A stretch of DNA of 64,000 nt. It comes from Odiellus spinosus. Lineage: Eukaryota > Arthropoda > Arachnida > Opiliones > Phalangiidae. The stretch covers positions 18,915,728 through 18,979,727 of the forward strand of contig OY987229.1 of the NCBI GenBank assembly GCA_963920705.1, read 5' to 3'. Both the position numbers and the translations under genes were made by a program. Shown here piece by piece: positions 46,222 through 58,586 of this stretch. The notes below the pieces were generated by a model. That model ran no database searches and was not told where the DNA came from. It saw only the letters and a program-made list of their open reading frames with translations. Positions within the stretch are counted from its first letter, which is position 1, and every line of letters starts with the position of its first letter.

Positions 46222-47642
46222 TTATTTTCCTTCCTTGCCCTTTTTAAGGCAGTCCTCCTAAAAGTCGTAAAGTAAAATAAGTCAAATAATTGCGCTGAAA
46301 AAAGTAATTAGCAAAACTTACCCCGATTTTGTCTTTGCTTTCCTTCATCAGCTGTCAATTTATAATTGAGTTAAATTGAGAACAATCCAATAAGCTCAGG
46401 TGCAACCTTAGAAAGGATGGAAATTCTACTGGAAAGTTATGATTTTATGGGAATTTCTGTCCATTCTAAAGATGCCACTTAATTAAAATTTAATCTTACT
46501 TTCTTGAAGGTAGCGCAGGTCTTAAAATAGTTTAAAAATGATTAGAAATTAATATTAAATACGTTAATTACCATCTGTAATTAGATGCTATTTTAAAACT
46601 GTAAATACAATATCAAGATATTTACCTCCTCCGTTTTACCAGCTCTACCCTGTTTTTTACGTTAAAAACGCAATTAGTTCAATCAGGAAGATTCAATTAA
46701 AATTTACCAGTTTCAATTAAAAGTAATTAATTAAAAAAATATTATTACCGCGCAAGCGGCTAGGTATTGAGGTGTTATTTCCATCAATAAAGCGTTAGCT
46801 TTCTGTAAAACAATATTTTCAAAGTTTTCTATTAAAATAAATCAGGTTTTCCAACCGGCAAAGTTAATTAAATAATCGAAAAATATTAAATTTGTCAGAG
46901 AAAAATCGAGGAATTTTATCTAGCGAGTAAATGTTACACAAAATTTAAGGAAACCCATAGAAACCCTGTAAATGTCACTATGTTTCGATACTGTACCTGT
47001 TTGCAGTCGGCATCGTTCATTTTTGCAATCATTCCTTGGGCCATTTCATTGCCTTTTTTATTAACAAAAAAATTTATTTAAATTATAAAGAAACTATAAG
47101 GGCTAAAAATAAGAGTTTTTAAATCTAATTTAAGAATCTGCACCCAAAATTATCAATAAATCATCTTTACACAAATTTTAGAAGATATTTTAAAAGCTTT
47201 TGACTAGATTTGAATTTCAATGTATAGGTAAAATCGGGCCACTTCTGATTTAGTTACTTGAAAACGTTGTTACGTGGCTAGAAAATAAAGGACAGTATGT
47301 ACAGTCGAAGGCTTGGGCCGTTGGGTTCATCTAATTGGCCCGATTTTACACGTCATGGAAATTCAAAGTGTTCAAGCCCCAAAAAAGTGTCCAATAATCG
47401 TGTAAAAGGCTTAACAGGGACAATTCAAAAACAAATTTCATTTTAAAATCATATTTAACAAATTTTCATTTTATGATAAGAGTTAAACAAAATATTTGAA
47501 AAATACCTTTTGGACTGCAAATAAACTCGAGAACTTTATCGTTGCATGGGTGACCTCCTTTGGCGTTTTTTTTGTCGTCTTTTTTGGCGCAAACTAAAGC
47601 CGCGATAGCCAGGATAGCGATGCAAATGAATAAAGATTTCAT
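46222..47642 (-). CDS. MX17, Group I micro-exon secreted cysteine protein
   Basis: Exons: 47507-47642, 46997-47052, 46749-46802, 46626-46649, 46500-46520, 46322-46351 and 46222-46257 (136, 56, 54, 24, 21, 30 and 36 nt), giving 118 residues. Signal peptide MKSLFICIAILAIAALVCA, linker KKDDKKNAKGGH and CNDKVLEFIC. Later pieces: DADCKQ, LAACA, GRAGKTEE, TCATFKK, LMKESKDKIG and EDCLKKGKEGK-stop. Tandem paralogue of MX16 with the same exon sizes except the first and last; the tail lacks the hexamer expansion. TATAAATA at 47736-47743. Confidence 0.87.
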
Positions 47643-47735
47643 TTCTGCTTTGACAATAACGTTATCTAAATTATAGATAAGTATTGTAGTTACAAACGCA
47701 ATGTTCTAAGGAAAGATTGTAGGGCTTACTTTCTC

Positions 47736-47743
47736 TATTTATA
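47736..47743 (-). promoter_or_regulatory. TATA box of MX17
   Basis: GGGTATAAATAGAG on the minus strand, about 95 bp upstream of the ATG. Confidence 0.65.
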
Positions 47744-48047
47744 CCCATCTTATGGCACTACTATAATTATTCATTTTCGTGACTTTTATTTCAATTAAAT
47801 GGTGAATTAATTTAGGTGAATCAATATTAAGTACATTTAGAAAACGTTCATTTCCTAAAGAAAATGGTGTTTGTTTTTTTTTCTATTCTTTAAAATATTA
47901 CATTAATTCTTTAAACAATTGATATTTCCTGGAATTAATTGAATACTGTTAAATATAATATCCAACCAATCCAACCTTACTTTGTGCTGGAGATGTGATT
48001 CAGTTTTGCACTGATAAAAGCTCCGAGAAGAGCTTTTCTGCTCTTAA

Positions 48048-48480
48048 AGGGAGGATGCAACCTAACAACAAGTGATTTTTTATCGATTCCTTATAGTTTA
48101 AATAGGCCTAATCCACTATTTAAAAAATTTACAAACAAATATTAAACTAGAAATAAATTTAAAACTTACCCTGAAAATAGGCTTAGTGGGATTCATGGAG
48201 CTCCTGATTTCCTCGCGTGTAAGGTCTAGCGACCAATCGCGCGCGACGTAAGTCTCGTGGAGATCTCGCGTGAACGACGGGCCTTTGCTCATTGGTCGCT
48301 AGACCTTACACGGACGCGATTCAGGATCTCCATGAATCCCGCTAAGCCTATTTTCAGGGTAAGTTTTAAATTTATTTCTAGTTTAATATTTGTATTATAA
48401 ACTTTTTATTGGTGGATTAGGCCTATTTAAACGATAAGGAATCGATAAAAAATCACTTGTAATTAGGTTGCATTCTCCCT
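48048..48480. mobile_element. TTAA-flanked foldback MITE (copy 3)
   Basis: 433 bp, ends AGGGAGGATGCAACC and GGTTGCATTCTCCCT, TTAA at 48044-48047 and 48481-48484. The interior is a second inverted repeat around TAAGGTCTAGCGACCAAT. This is the best-preserved copy in the window. Confidence 0.88.
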
Positions 48481-48970
48481 TTAAGGGCTTTTGATTCTTA
48501 ACATTAATTGCAAGGGATGATGTGTAGAGTAGCTTTGTTCGTCCTGATAAAACGGATATGAAATATTGACTTTTCATTGTTTTTATTCGTAAGTCATTCC
48601 GTTTTGGAATAATTATTTCGATTAAAGGAATCTGATTAAATATTCGATATTTAATTAAAGAAACCTTGGCTTTTTTTATCACAACTTTAACGATCTATTC
48701 TTCTGGAATAAATTAGCCACTTGTATCCTAATTTAATTGTTTGAAGGGAAATCATGAACTGATTCACTTACATCCAAACATAATTAAACTTTAGAAATTA
48801 ATTTAAATACCTAGAGCTTGTCCAATAATTGTTAAAGAATTCTCGAAAATAAATTCAAACGCTTTTCCATTTCTAGCTCATTGTTTCCGTTTAATAATGA
48901 AAGATTTTATATGGAAAAGATTGTTATGAATGAATTAAATTACAAATTCATCGTCCAAGGCTGATGTGTT

Positions 48971-49030
48971 ACTTAAACCGCGTTCATACTAGGCTTTAGA
49001 ATCGATTTAAACCGTTTAGAAAACGTTTTT
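48971..49030. repeat. Single end of the GTTCACACTAG foldback family
   Basis: CGCGTTCATACTAGGCTTTA followed by CGATTTAAACCG. Related ends occur at 50470-50737, 56153-56340, near 56425 and near 60270. Confidence 0.5.
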
Positions 49031-49295
49031 CTAGAATATATCTTTCTGGTGAAGTCCGCAGAATGTCCTAACTTTCATTTGAAACTTCACGCTAATTACT
49101 TTCCAGAAACATTTTAAGTTAAAAATTCATTTTTTGTCATTTTAAATTTCATAAAAGGGAAACAGCTTTATATTTTATTATTATTTTCATAATTTACAAA
49201 CAAAATTATGAATAAAATCATGTTTCCACAATTTTTAGGCGACATTTTATAAATTTCGAAGTTGGATTAGTTTTGAATATCCATCAGCGTAGAGT

Positions 49296-49630
49296 CAGAA
49301 GTAGATGAAAGCCTCCTTTGAAGTCTACTACTCTAATGTTCGATATAGCGCTCCTCTCTGTATGGGTAAAATTCCCAATTTTACGAGATCGGAGGGGTCC
49401 TACTTCATCCCCCCTGTCTACGGAAAATTGGAAATTCTCTCTCCACAAACGACGACGTTTTTTTGACGAACTCCAAGGCTGCTAGAGATATTCGCTCGAC
49501 GAACTCCCGCTCCGAAAATATCTACCGTTAGGAGGCGTACGAATCGCGCTTTTTGAAACTAACCCATACAGAGAGGGGTAGACAAGACCAGGGAGTAATA
49601 GACTTCAAAGGAGGGTTTCATCGGCTTCTG
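49296..49630. mobile_element. MITE, family CAGAAGCC (copy 4)
   Basis: 335 bp with perfect target duplication gtagagt (49289-49295 and 49631-49637). Downstream of MX18. Confidence 0.92.
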
Positions 49631-49963
49631 GTAGAGTTAATAAGGACCAATCATTATTTCAGTCTCTTCAACAGTACTATCGCGATTGAGTTTCTTAAAA
49701 ACGTCGTCAGATGGCGGAAGTCACCTCTTATGAATATAAATTGGGCTGGATCCGTTGGGTTCATCTGATTGGTGCTTTGAATTTAATCTTAAACTTAAGA
49801 AATTAATTCAAACATTAAAAACATGGCTAATAAGTATGCGAAATTTCCGAAATACGTTTTTGGGCATTATTCTATCAAGAAATAAACGAAACTGAAGTTT
49901 TGTTAAATCAATTTATTACGCCAAGATTTAATCTCATTTTTAATATCGTTGTTAACTTTATTA

Positions 49964-52615
49964 CTATTCTTTTTTATCTCCACCGCCACCACCCCATTTG
50001 GGCAAGCAATCCTGTAAAATTAAATAGGGAATACATTACGTAAACATATTCGTCTTATTGTAATTTAAAAGTTTGTGTCTAAACTTACCCCAAAATCTTC
50101 GCGAGTTTTTTTCGTAAGCTGTGGAATAAATGGAACGTTAATTAAAATGTAGGCGCGTTTAATTTTATAGTTACTTCATTACCTCTTTAAGAGTTTCGCA
50201 TTTCTGTTTACAAACAAAACAAATGTTAATTAATCTTGTTTTATAGCAAGACGATATAATTAACTCACTTTAGCTTCATCGGTTTCCTACAAATTAAAAA
50301 TAATTCCTTTTAGTTTGATATGACTGGAATATTAATTGGTTTCTTAATTATATTAGTTACCCCGCAAGCCGTTTGTAGTTTTGGTCCCATCTCGACTTTC
50401 ATGGCATCCCATTTCTGGAATTTAATTGAAAAATAGTTCATATTATCACATTAAGTTTATAGGGTTTATTTAAGCTAAGTTCACACTATCGTATTTCTAT
50501 CGATAAAATCAAACCTTTTAAGCGCTATTTGTTCGCGTACCATCTTTATATTAACCGTTTTATCTTAAGGTTGTTGAAGCCTAATCAGTTTGAAACTGGT
50601 TCCCGAAGCAGTTTCGAGAAATCGATTCAAAACGATTTAAAAAAAAAATAAAAAACGTTTTCCGTTCACGCGACTGCATAGTAACGTTTTGAATCCGTTT
50701 CAATCGATTCCGAAGTCTAGTATGATCGCGGCTTTAATAAACTGTTTCTGATATCGTAAATTATTATAGTTAATTTTTATATAGTTAATCATTATGTTGT
50801 GTGTAAAGAATTAGTGGACTCGCAGCGTACGACTGTAGTTTTTGTAAGAAAGTGGGCTCATATTCGCGCGCAATTTTCCTACCTCCAACACTTATTATGC
50901 CATAAATACGACGAATAATAAAACAAAAAAAGCTTAGAGGACCTGCGCTCTTCACATTTCTAGCGGCAAAAATATATTCTAACATCCTGCGCCTTTAGAA
51001 TTTCGGGGGTCATAATTGAACAAGTTTTGAACATAGTAATACTATCCAACTATTTGAATACGATACCGTTAAACAATCGGCGCTCATTTTAGACTTGATT
51101 TTTTCCTCCATCTTTTTGCCTATAATAAGAAAATCACAATTAGTATACGATATAATTACAAGCACGCATTTTTATTTACTCTATTACAACATTTTGTAAA
51201 GGACCAATTAATAAGGCCACCGCGTAGGGGATATTTAGTCCCAAAATGACTGGTCCCATCAAACGATTTGATATATATAGACTCTTGGTCCCATCCTGCA
51301 TGGCTAACCCATGCAGGATTGATTTGGGAAATATGTATGTGAAAAATCTAGACGAGATTCTAAATGCCCTACAGGAATTTTGTCAAACACGTACAACAAA
51401 ATTGTACGTGATAAATTTGAATTATATTTACTTTTGTCAGCGTCTTTATTGCAAGCAAATTTGACAATCATTTCGCAAGACATCTTTGGCATGCATTCTT
51501 TCTGCGATTACAAAATTATATTTAAACATTATAATAATTATTATTATTATTTTCTCTAGTACTTACTCCCATTTTTTCCATGTTTTCTTTTCCCATCTAA
51601 AAATTTTTTTTTTTTTTTTTTTTTTTTTTGTAATTGTAAAATCTTAGTGTATAGTCAATGGTTTAACGATAGTTAATTATAGGCTTACCTTCTTCAAAGC
51701 CTGGCAAGTCTACGTAGAGTTAAATATACATTTATATATAAATGTTTATTTGTAAAAAAAATATTTTGTCTTATATTTAAAATCTTACTTCATCCTGTTG
51801 GTCTTTTTTCTGTTAATTAACAACTATATTTAGCTGATACGAAATTTAGTTTTAAGTTTAGTTTTATCTTACCGCGCAAATTTCGGTTTTTTGCTTGGTA
51901 ATTTCCTCTTTCAAACCTTCATATTTCTAAAAAAATATACATTTCACGTTAAATTAAGCACCACCGACCACTAAACATCTTCGACCACTAATAACCTCGT
52001 AATACCCGTAATTAGCCGTGGTTTAATGAGATTTAACTGAGTTCAATAAACCTCGGTTAATTTTGAATAAACCATGGTTAAATCTGATTAAACCAGCTAG
52101 TTACGCCTCGTCTGAAAAGTGTATAACCCTTCCATTCTCATCGCCCTTTCAACTTTGATCCTTAATTGTTGACTTTCACCAAATTAAATTTCGGCAATTA
52201 TTGCTTTTATACGACCTTTTACTTCAACCGTTTTGACCTTTTTACTCTTTTGATCCGTATTCGCTTTTTCTTGAACCTTATTACCATTAAATTGCTTCGT
52301 CCCCTATTCATCGTGACCCTTATAGCACCCTCGTAACCCTTCGAGGCAAACATGTTCACCTATTACGTACCGTTTTGCACTCGGGAGTCATTTTTTCTAC
52401 CCACTTTTTGCCCATTTCTTTACCTATGATGAAAAAAATGCGAATGGAATCGGTGTTTCAAAGTGAAGTTCTATTTTCATTAACTTTTCTATACCTTTAT
52501 CTCCGCAAGAGAACTCTATCATTTTGTCGCAGGGCATTCCATGGCCGTAAACTTCGACGCAAATTAAAGCTAGGCCCAAAGCCAATACGCAGACGCTAAT
52601 TATTGACGTTGTCAT
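49964..52615 (-). CDS. MX18, two-domain Group I fusion protein, 13 exons
   Basis: Exons: 52495-52615, 52371-52423, 51873-51926, 51789-51809, 51689-51709, 51567-51596, 51432-51501, 51067-51119, 50361-50414, 50269-50286, 50183-50203, 50089-50118 and 49964-50011, giving 197 residues, all phases consistent. Domain 1: signal peptide MTTSIISVCVLALGLALICV, CDKMIEFSC, TPECKT, TEICA, TCQALKK. Exon 7 (70 nt) joins a normal last-exon motif (KECMPKM) directly to an exon-1 mature motif (CEMIVKFAC) without a signal peptide or stop and ends in phase 1, as exon 1 does. Domain 2: SADCLT, QTACG, ETDEAK, KCETLKE, LTKKTREDFG and DCLPKWGGGGG...KKE-stop. It therefore has two six-cysteine domains behind one signal peptide. 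Confidence 0.84.
50470..50737. mobile_element. Foldback of the GTTCACACTAG family in MX18 intron 8
   Basis: The left end TTAAGCTAAGTTCACACTA is mirrored on the right (AGTATGATCGCGGCTTTAA). The arms contain CGATTxAAACCG-like strings. Confidence 0.6.
52003..52125. mobile_element. TA-type foldback MITE remnant in MX18 intron 2
   Basis: Related to 11366-11515 (TAATTAGCCGTGGTTTAAT and complement). The left end is truncated; the right end is GTCTGAAAAGTGTATA. Confidence 0.65.
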
Positions 52616-52674
52616 TTTGATAACTTTTCCCTGTAGTCGTTTATGGAATAGAGAACGATGTTCTTGGTACTTCT

Positions 52675-52682
52675 TAATTTAT
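52675..52682 (-). promoter_or_regulatory. TATA box of MX18
   Basis: GGGTATAAATTAAG on the minus strand, about 60 bp upstream of the ATG. Confidence 0.6.
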
Positions 52683-53869
52683 ACCCGCGAAATAATACGA
52701 AAAATAATGATGTTTTCGTGACTTTAGTTCGTAAGAATATGTTTGAAAAAGATTTTGGATGGATAGGTGTATCAATACATTAAGAATTGTTTAAACAACT
52801 TTAACGGAAATTACTGGAATTACCCGAGTGAAATGCGTATATTTGCGTTGTATTTGATGTTTTATGTAGGCGATGTCACCGTTAATGTTTCCTAATTTAG
52901 TTTTAAAAATCTGAATAAATATCTAATCTATAAATATATATAATTGTCGCTGCTGTTTTTCGATGTTATACTTAACCGAATTACACAAAAGTTTCATTGG
53001 AATTTGGGCAAGCTATTTGGCCAAAAATGCTTTTAAATTTGGAAAATAGGATAGTAAGCACACTTTATTTCCACATAAAATTCTACTTAAATCTAATATT
53101 CTAGTGAAAAATAGTGATGGAATATTTATTTTCCACAGAACTAAAGTTTTTCCACAATGTAAAAGGTTGGCTTCATCCTTGGAGCAGACTGTCTTCAATG
53201 TCTTACTCTAACTATAATCACCAGATTTTTCTTTTATACTTCGAATAATGGTTATAAGATATTTTTGAGAAATCACCCTGTAAAAGTGTTTCATCCGCCT
53301 TGCAATAATGTACGGCAGTAAAGCCCGCTTGCAGGGTTTAGAAGTGCGAAATGTCCTTAGTGCGTTTTAGACCAAAAATCAGTTAATCACATTGCTATTA
53401 CAAAACAATATTTTCTAGGGTGCACCAATTTATTTCATTACGGGCAACATATATTACGACTCTGATTTTGAACGCCTGGTTTTGCTATTCCTCATTATCT
53501 TTTACGATCAGTGTTCATTCGTTAGGTCCGGCTTTGGTTTTTGCGCTTCATAGTGCCAGACCCTATTCTATGGCAGGGTGTAGGAAGTCTCGGGTCTTAT
53601 TTTCCTAACGTGAACGTACCAGAGTGTTAACTAGGGCTGCCTATCCCGTCAGCCACGTCAGTTCAATAGAGCGAAAAGGGTATTTGTAAAGTGTGATAGG
53701 CACTGAAGCTTTGGGGCTCTTTCTTTGGCTATGAGTCAGAATAAATTAAACGCAATATGTCCATCATTCCTTCTGTGTTTACATATATTTTCCTGTACAA
53801 ATAAATATGAAAATCATACGATTTACACGATTATCCCTCCCTCCACGTCTTTCACGATATTGGTTCCAT
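52683..53869. other. Spacer upstream of MX18, no gene seen
   Basis: No splice-flanked micro-exons with the family pattern on either strand. Short open frames at 53013-53198 and 53420-53608 lack a signal peptide, splice context or recognisable similarity. Confidence 0.4.
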
Positions 53870-54206
53870 CAGAAGCCGATGAAACCCTCCTTTGAAGTCT
53901 ACTACTCCAATGTTCCATATAGCGCTCCTCTCTGTATGGGTAAAATTCACGATTTTACGAGTTAGAAGGGGTCCTACTTCATCCCCCCTGTCTACGGAAA
54001 ATTGGAAATTCTCTCTCTCCACAAACGACGACGTTTTTTGGACGAACTCCAAGGCTGCTAGAGATATTCGCTCGACGAGCTCCCGCTCCGAAAACATCTA
54101 CCGTTAGGAGGCGTACGGGTCGCGCCTTTTGAGAATAACCCATACAGAGAGGGGTAGACAAGACCCGGGAGTAATAGACTTCAAAGGAGGGTTTCATCGG
54201 CTTCTG
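53870..54206. mobile_element. MITE, family CAGAAGCC (copy 5)
   Basis: 337 bp with perfect target duplication gttccat on both sides. Between MX19 and MX18. Confidence 0.92.
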
Positions 54207-54517
54207 GTTCCATTTAGGTGGATATAATATATGATACAGGATGTTTAATGATCTAATTACTCTTTTAAATGTACTGTCCTTGATAAAGATAATTACCTTC
54301 TCAAAAATTAGATTCTACTTAAAGTGAGACTGTCACAATTTGGCTTAATTAGTTTCGTTATAACGTGGTTTAATTGTGGAAGTAAGCATTTGAGAACAAA
54401 ATTTCAATTTTATGTTTTTAATTTCTACCTTTAAATTTGAACAAAAAAATTACAAAGCATTTTCATAGAAGTGATTTTATTTTTTCGTCCTCATTATTAT
54501 ATTTCGCCTCCTGACTT

Positions 54518-55659
54518 TTAATTGTCTTTTTTCATTCCTTTAAAGCATTCCTGAAAATTTTCAATTTCAAATTTAGTATTTATTAGAAATGATAATCGAT
54601 GAAGTAACGATTTACATACCTTTAATACCTTCAACTTTTCGCAAGCCTGTACGAAAATTTAATTAAGTTAATCCACTCCATTTATACATTACATTACATT
54701 AGTTTTATAAAAAATTTAGTTTTATTTTTGAAAACTAATTCATTTAACATTATCTTACCTCTTCAGATTTTTCACTGTCTTCTTTCTATAAATATTAATC
54801 AAGAAATACTAGTTAATGGAATATAATATCCATTATATTCTATTCTTTTTAAATTTAAGTTTAAAAAAAAAATATTAAATGACGCAAACTAATAAATATA
54901 ATACTTACGAATATCTTGCAAGCCGCTTCTTTAGCTTCGGGAATTTTCTGAAATTAAAATAATTTATTCGTGATTTCAAATGTGTAATAAAATCCCACAC
55001 GCTTTTCCTTTCCCCTTTACGATGCTAGTGATTTACACGCTTTAAATTGGAGAAATAATAATTCATTGTTGAATTTTTATTTTACTGGTGTGCGGGAGAA
55101 GTTGGAAAAAAAATTTCCTCGGTTAATTATCGAAGTTGCGAAAGTAGACTCATGTTTAATTCAAAAGGACTTAATTTCTGAAGCCAATGAAAGTTACTAT
55201 TTAAATTAGTGATTATTTATAACGCGCTTTTAAGAGATAAATTGGTTCACCAGCCATTTTTTTTATGATATTTCATCGGCATCAGCAACAAAATATTCTA
55301 GAGAATTTTCTGTCTTAAAATTTCTTCGAATTTAGGTTTAGCGACTTTGATATATTAACTGCAAAATTACTGGGGAAACTTTGGTAAATTTTGATACGGT
55401 TTTTACGCGTATATTTTAAGTCTAAATAGATTAAAAATAACTTGTTATCGGAGTCTAGTATTCCTTTTAAAACGTAATTTTATACCGTTTTGCAAGATTC
55501 GTCGGTTATCTTTTCCATAATTTTTTTCATCTTTTCGTCTGATCCATCTGAGCACCATTTTTCCAACTTCTCCTTGCCGCATTTTCTTTTTCCATCGCCA
55601 CCAGCTTGCACGGCCACGATGACCACCATCAGAGCGACAATAATTAAAGCAGTCTTCAT
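54518..55659 (-). CDS. MX19, Group Ib micro-exon secreted cysteine protein
   Basis: Exons: 55486-55659, 54909-54947, 54759-54785, 54620-54646 and 54518-54550 (174, 39, 27, 27 and 33 nt), giving 99 residues, all junctions in phase 0. Exon 1 combines the usual exons 1 and 2: signal peptide MKTALIIVALMVVIVAVQA, CGKEKLEKWC and then DESCKT at the donor. Later pieces: EAACKIF, KEDSEKSEE, ACEKLKVLK and ECFKGMKKDN-stop. The six-cysteine order is kept. First of four adjacent paralogues with near-identical signal peptides. TATATAAG at 55706-55713. Confidence 0.87.
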
Positions 55660-55705
55660 TTTAATTACGAATGAAAAAGTGATTTACTTCGGAGACTGCT
55701 TTACG

Positions 55706-55713
55706 CTTATATA
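55706..55713 (-). promoter_or_regulatory. TATA box of MX19
   Basis: TATATAAG within a block (ATTATATAAGCGTAAAGCAG) shared by MX19-22. Confidence 0.7.
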
Positions 55714-56152
55714 ATGAGATTCGAGATGGCAAATCGATTTAAATGTGTGCGTAATGTGAACAAACACAGTGTGGTCCAAATTTCTTCGTTGCGCGTTCCA
55801 CCACCTTCTCGTAGTACGGACTTTAACCAAACGTTTAACAACCTAATGGTTTATGATCTCGTAATTAGTCGATTACAAGTAATGTTTGATTCACGTTTTG
55901 CTAACATTATTTGCGAAACAAAATTAATGGTGTAAATTGTAAATGAGTTCGCGATATCCCTATTTTAAGGTATTTTTTATTTCCGAATTTTAGAGAGTTA
56001 TTTTTGAGATATGATAGTTTTAGGCTTCGAGGTTTTAGAGAGTGCAGGATTTTGAGGATTCCATTATTTATAATTAAAGAAAAATTCAGATTTACAAAAA
56101 AGAAATTTGGCCGCGTCGTGAACTGAAGACTGAAACTGATTTTACCTTTTAC

Positions 56153-56340
56153 TTAGCTGCGTTCACACTAGAGACTTTGAAACCGTTTTGAACCGCTTTG
56201 GAAAGGTCAAATTATAATATTTTGGGGGTCACCCGTGTAGATCTTTCATCAAAAAATTAAATTAAGATCTCGAAGAGTCGTTTTGAACATTCGAAACGGT
56301 TTGAAAGCAGTTTGAAAGAGTCAAGTGTGAACGTAGCTTA
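56153..56340. mobile_element. Foldback MITE of the GTTCACACTAG family
   Basis: About 188 bp, left end TTAGCTGCGTTCACACTAG, right end CAAGTGTGAACGTAGCTTA, inner arms GAAACCGTTTTGAA and complement. Between MX19 and MX20. A second single end lies near 56415-56455; otherwise the spacer is empty. Confidence 0.75.
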
Positions 56341-57164
56341 GAAGTTAGATTGTAAATTTTTGAGTCAGTCCGAAAAATATAATTATTGGAGCTTAAAATA
56401 ATGAACATTTCAGAGTCACTTTAGCCGCGGTTCATACTAGCCTTAGTCTCGATTTAAATGGATTGGAGCCAAAAATGGAACATTTCTAATTTATTTTCCC
56501 AATCACTATACCAAAAAAATACCTATTCGAGAATTTTTTCGCAATTTTAGACCCGTTCTTAGTGTTTAAATTAATTTCTAAAGTTAACGCCCCTTATTCC
56601 TAAACTCATGAATAATCTGAGCTGTAATTCTAATGTATTGCGCCAGATGTAGAAAACTTTATATCGAAGCAGACCACTCAAATATTTAAAAAATGGCTTT
56701 GTGAACAAAGACCCCGAAGAACGTGATTATGACTTCGGATGGCTGATATGACTGATATTATATCTAAAATGTCTTTGTGAACAAAGACCCAGAAAGACCC
56801 GTTATAATTTCGGATGGCTCAAGTGACAGATATTAAATTTTCTTTTAAAACGTAAAATTTAATTATAGTCTTAATCTGACTGGATTTAGAGTTTCTAATT
56901 TCAAAACAACTGATTTTATTCACTCACATATATTTAAGAAAAATCATAACAGACGATTTTCTCCCATTGAACCTTAACATTAAATTTGGCTTAATTAGTT
57001 TCGTTACAATGTGGTTTAATTGTGAATGTAAGAATATGACAACAGAATTTCAATTTTATGTTTTTAATTTCTACTTTTCAATTTGAACAAAAAAATACAA
57101 AATCAAAGCATTTTCAGAGAAGAAATGTATTTCGTTCCTGATTTCATTTTTCGCCTCCTGATTT

Positions 57165-58402
57165 TTAATCTTTCTTCTTTCCTAAGCACTCCTGATAATT
57201 TTTTAATTTCAAATTTAGTATTTATTAGAAATGATTATCGATGAAGTAACGATTTCCATACCTTTACTTGCATGATCTTGTCGCAAGCCTATGCAAAAAT
57301 TTAATTAAGTTAATGCACTCCATTTATTAATTACGATACATTAGTTTTATAAAATTAACATTATCTTACCTCTTTAATTTTTTCATTGTCATCATTCTAT
57401 AAATATTAGTGAAAAAATACTAATTAATATCTGTTAATTTTTCTATATTTATACAAAAATTAAAAGAATTATCTTTTAAGTTCAATAACAGTTTTACAAT
57501 CCCATTATCCTATTTATTTTTGGCAATTTTAAATAATATTACATTCAAATTAATAAATATAATACTTACGAATATCTTGCAAGTCGCTTCTTTAGCTGCA
57601 GGAACTTTCTGAAATTCAAATAATTTATTTAAATACGCGGTTTTCGGGATTTCAAATATGTAATAAAATCCCACACGCTTTTCCTTTCCCTTTTCCAAAT
57701 GCTAGCGATTTATTCCGTTGGATACCCTAAAAGATGGTGGTTAATTTAAGAGCACGCTTCAAATGGTGTGCGGGTGAAGTTTATTAATCCGCCATATATT
57801 TTAAAATAACGTTGGAAAAATGGTATTTTTCATCGATTTAGACTTAAAAACTTTATCAAATTTGGCCGAAGGCTTTCGCGGTTAATTATCAAAGTTGCGA
57901 AAGTAGACTCCAAGAAAGTTCATATTTAATTCAAAGGGACTCAATTGCTGAAGCCAATGAAAGTTAATCTTTAAAATGGTGGTTAGAAATAACGCGCGTT
58001 TAAGAGATAAATTGGTTCACTAGCCATTTTTTACGATATTTCATTTGCTTCAGCAACAAAATTTTCTAGAGAATTTTCTGTCTTAAAATATCTTTTGATT
58101 TAGGCTTATCGACTTCGATAAATTAACTGCAAAATTACTTGGGAAACTTCGGTAAATTTTGATACTGTTTTTACGCGTATATTTTAAGTTCAAAAATAAC
58201 TTGTTATCCCTTAATAACGTAATTTTATACCGCTTTGCAAGGTTCGTCCATCTTTTCCACCTTTTTTTTTTATCCATTCTTCTCCTGTCTTTCCGCACAT
58301 GATTCCCAACGCCTCCTTGTCGCATTGTTTTTGACCGCCCCCACCAGCTTGCACGGTCACGATGACCACCATCAGGGCGACAATAATTAAAGCAGTCTTC
58401 AT
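57165..58402 (-). CDS. MX20, Group Ib member with a frame problem in exon 1
   Basis: Exons: 58231-58402, 57570-57608, 57370-57396, 57262-57288 and 57165-57191 (172, 39, 27, 27 and 27 nt). Signal peptide MKTALIIVALMVVIVTVQA, CDKEALGIMC, then a run of ten A. Downstream of the run the expected EKMDEPCKA lies in another frame, and exon 1 is not a multiple of three as it is in MX19, 21 and 22. Later exons are intact: EATCKIF, NDDNEKIKE, ACDKIMQVK and ECLGKKKD-stop. Either a one-base homopolymer length change (real, or a sequencing or assembly error) or a young pseudogene. All splice sites and the promoter are kept. Confidence 0.75.
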
Positions 58403-58438
58403 TTTGAAAAAGTGATTTTCTTTAGAGACTGCTTTACG

Positions 58439-58446
58439 CTTATATA
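58439..58446 (-). promoter_or_regulatory. TATA box of MX20
   Basis: TATATAAG about 40 bp upstream of the ATG, same block as MX19. Confidence 0.7.
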
Positions 58447-58586
58447 ATGAGATTCGAGATGGCAAATCGATTTTAATGTGTGCTTAATGTGAACAACAAC
58501 TTGAGTTTTGTAAATGTTTTTAATTTCTAACTTTTACTTTGAACAAAGTCAAAGCATTTAAATAAGCGCGAGTTATTATTTCGTTC

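Noticed and set aside
48395-48682. 95-residue minus-strand frame
   Set aside because: It runs across the end of a TTAA-flanked element into spacer; no signal peptide, splice pattern or similarity.
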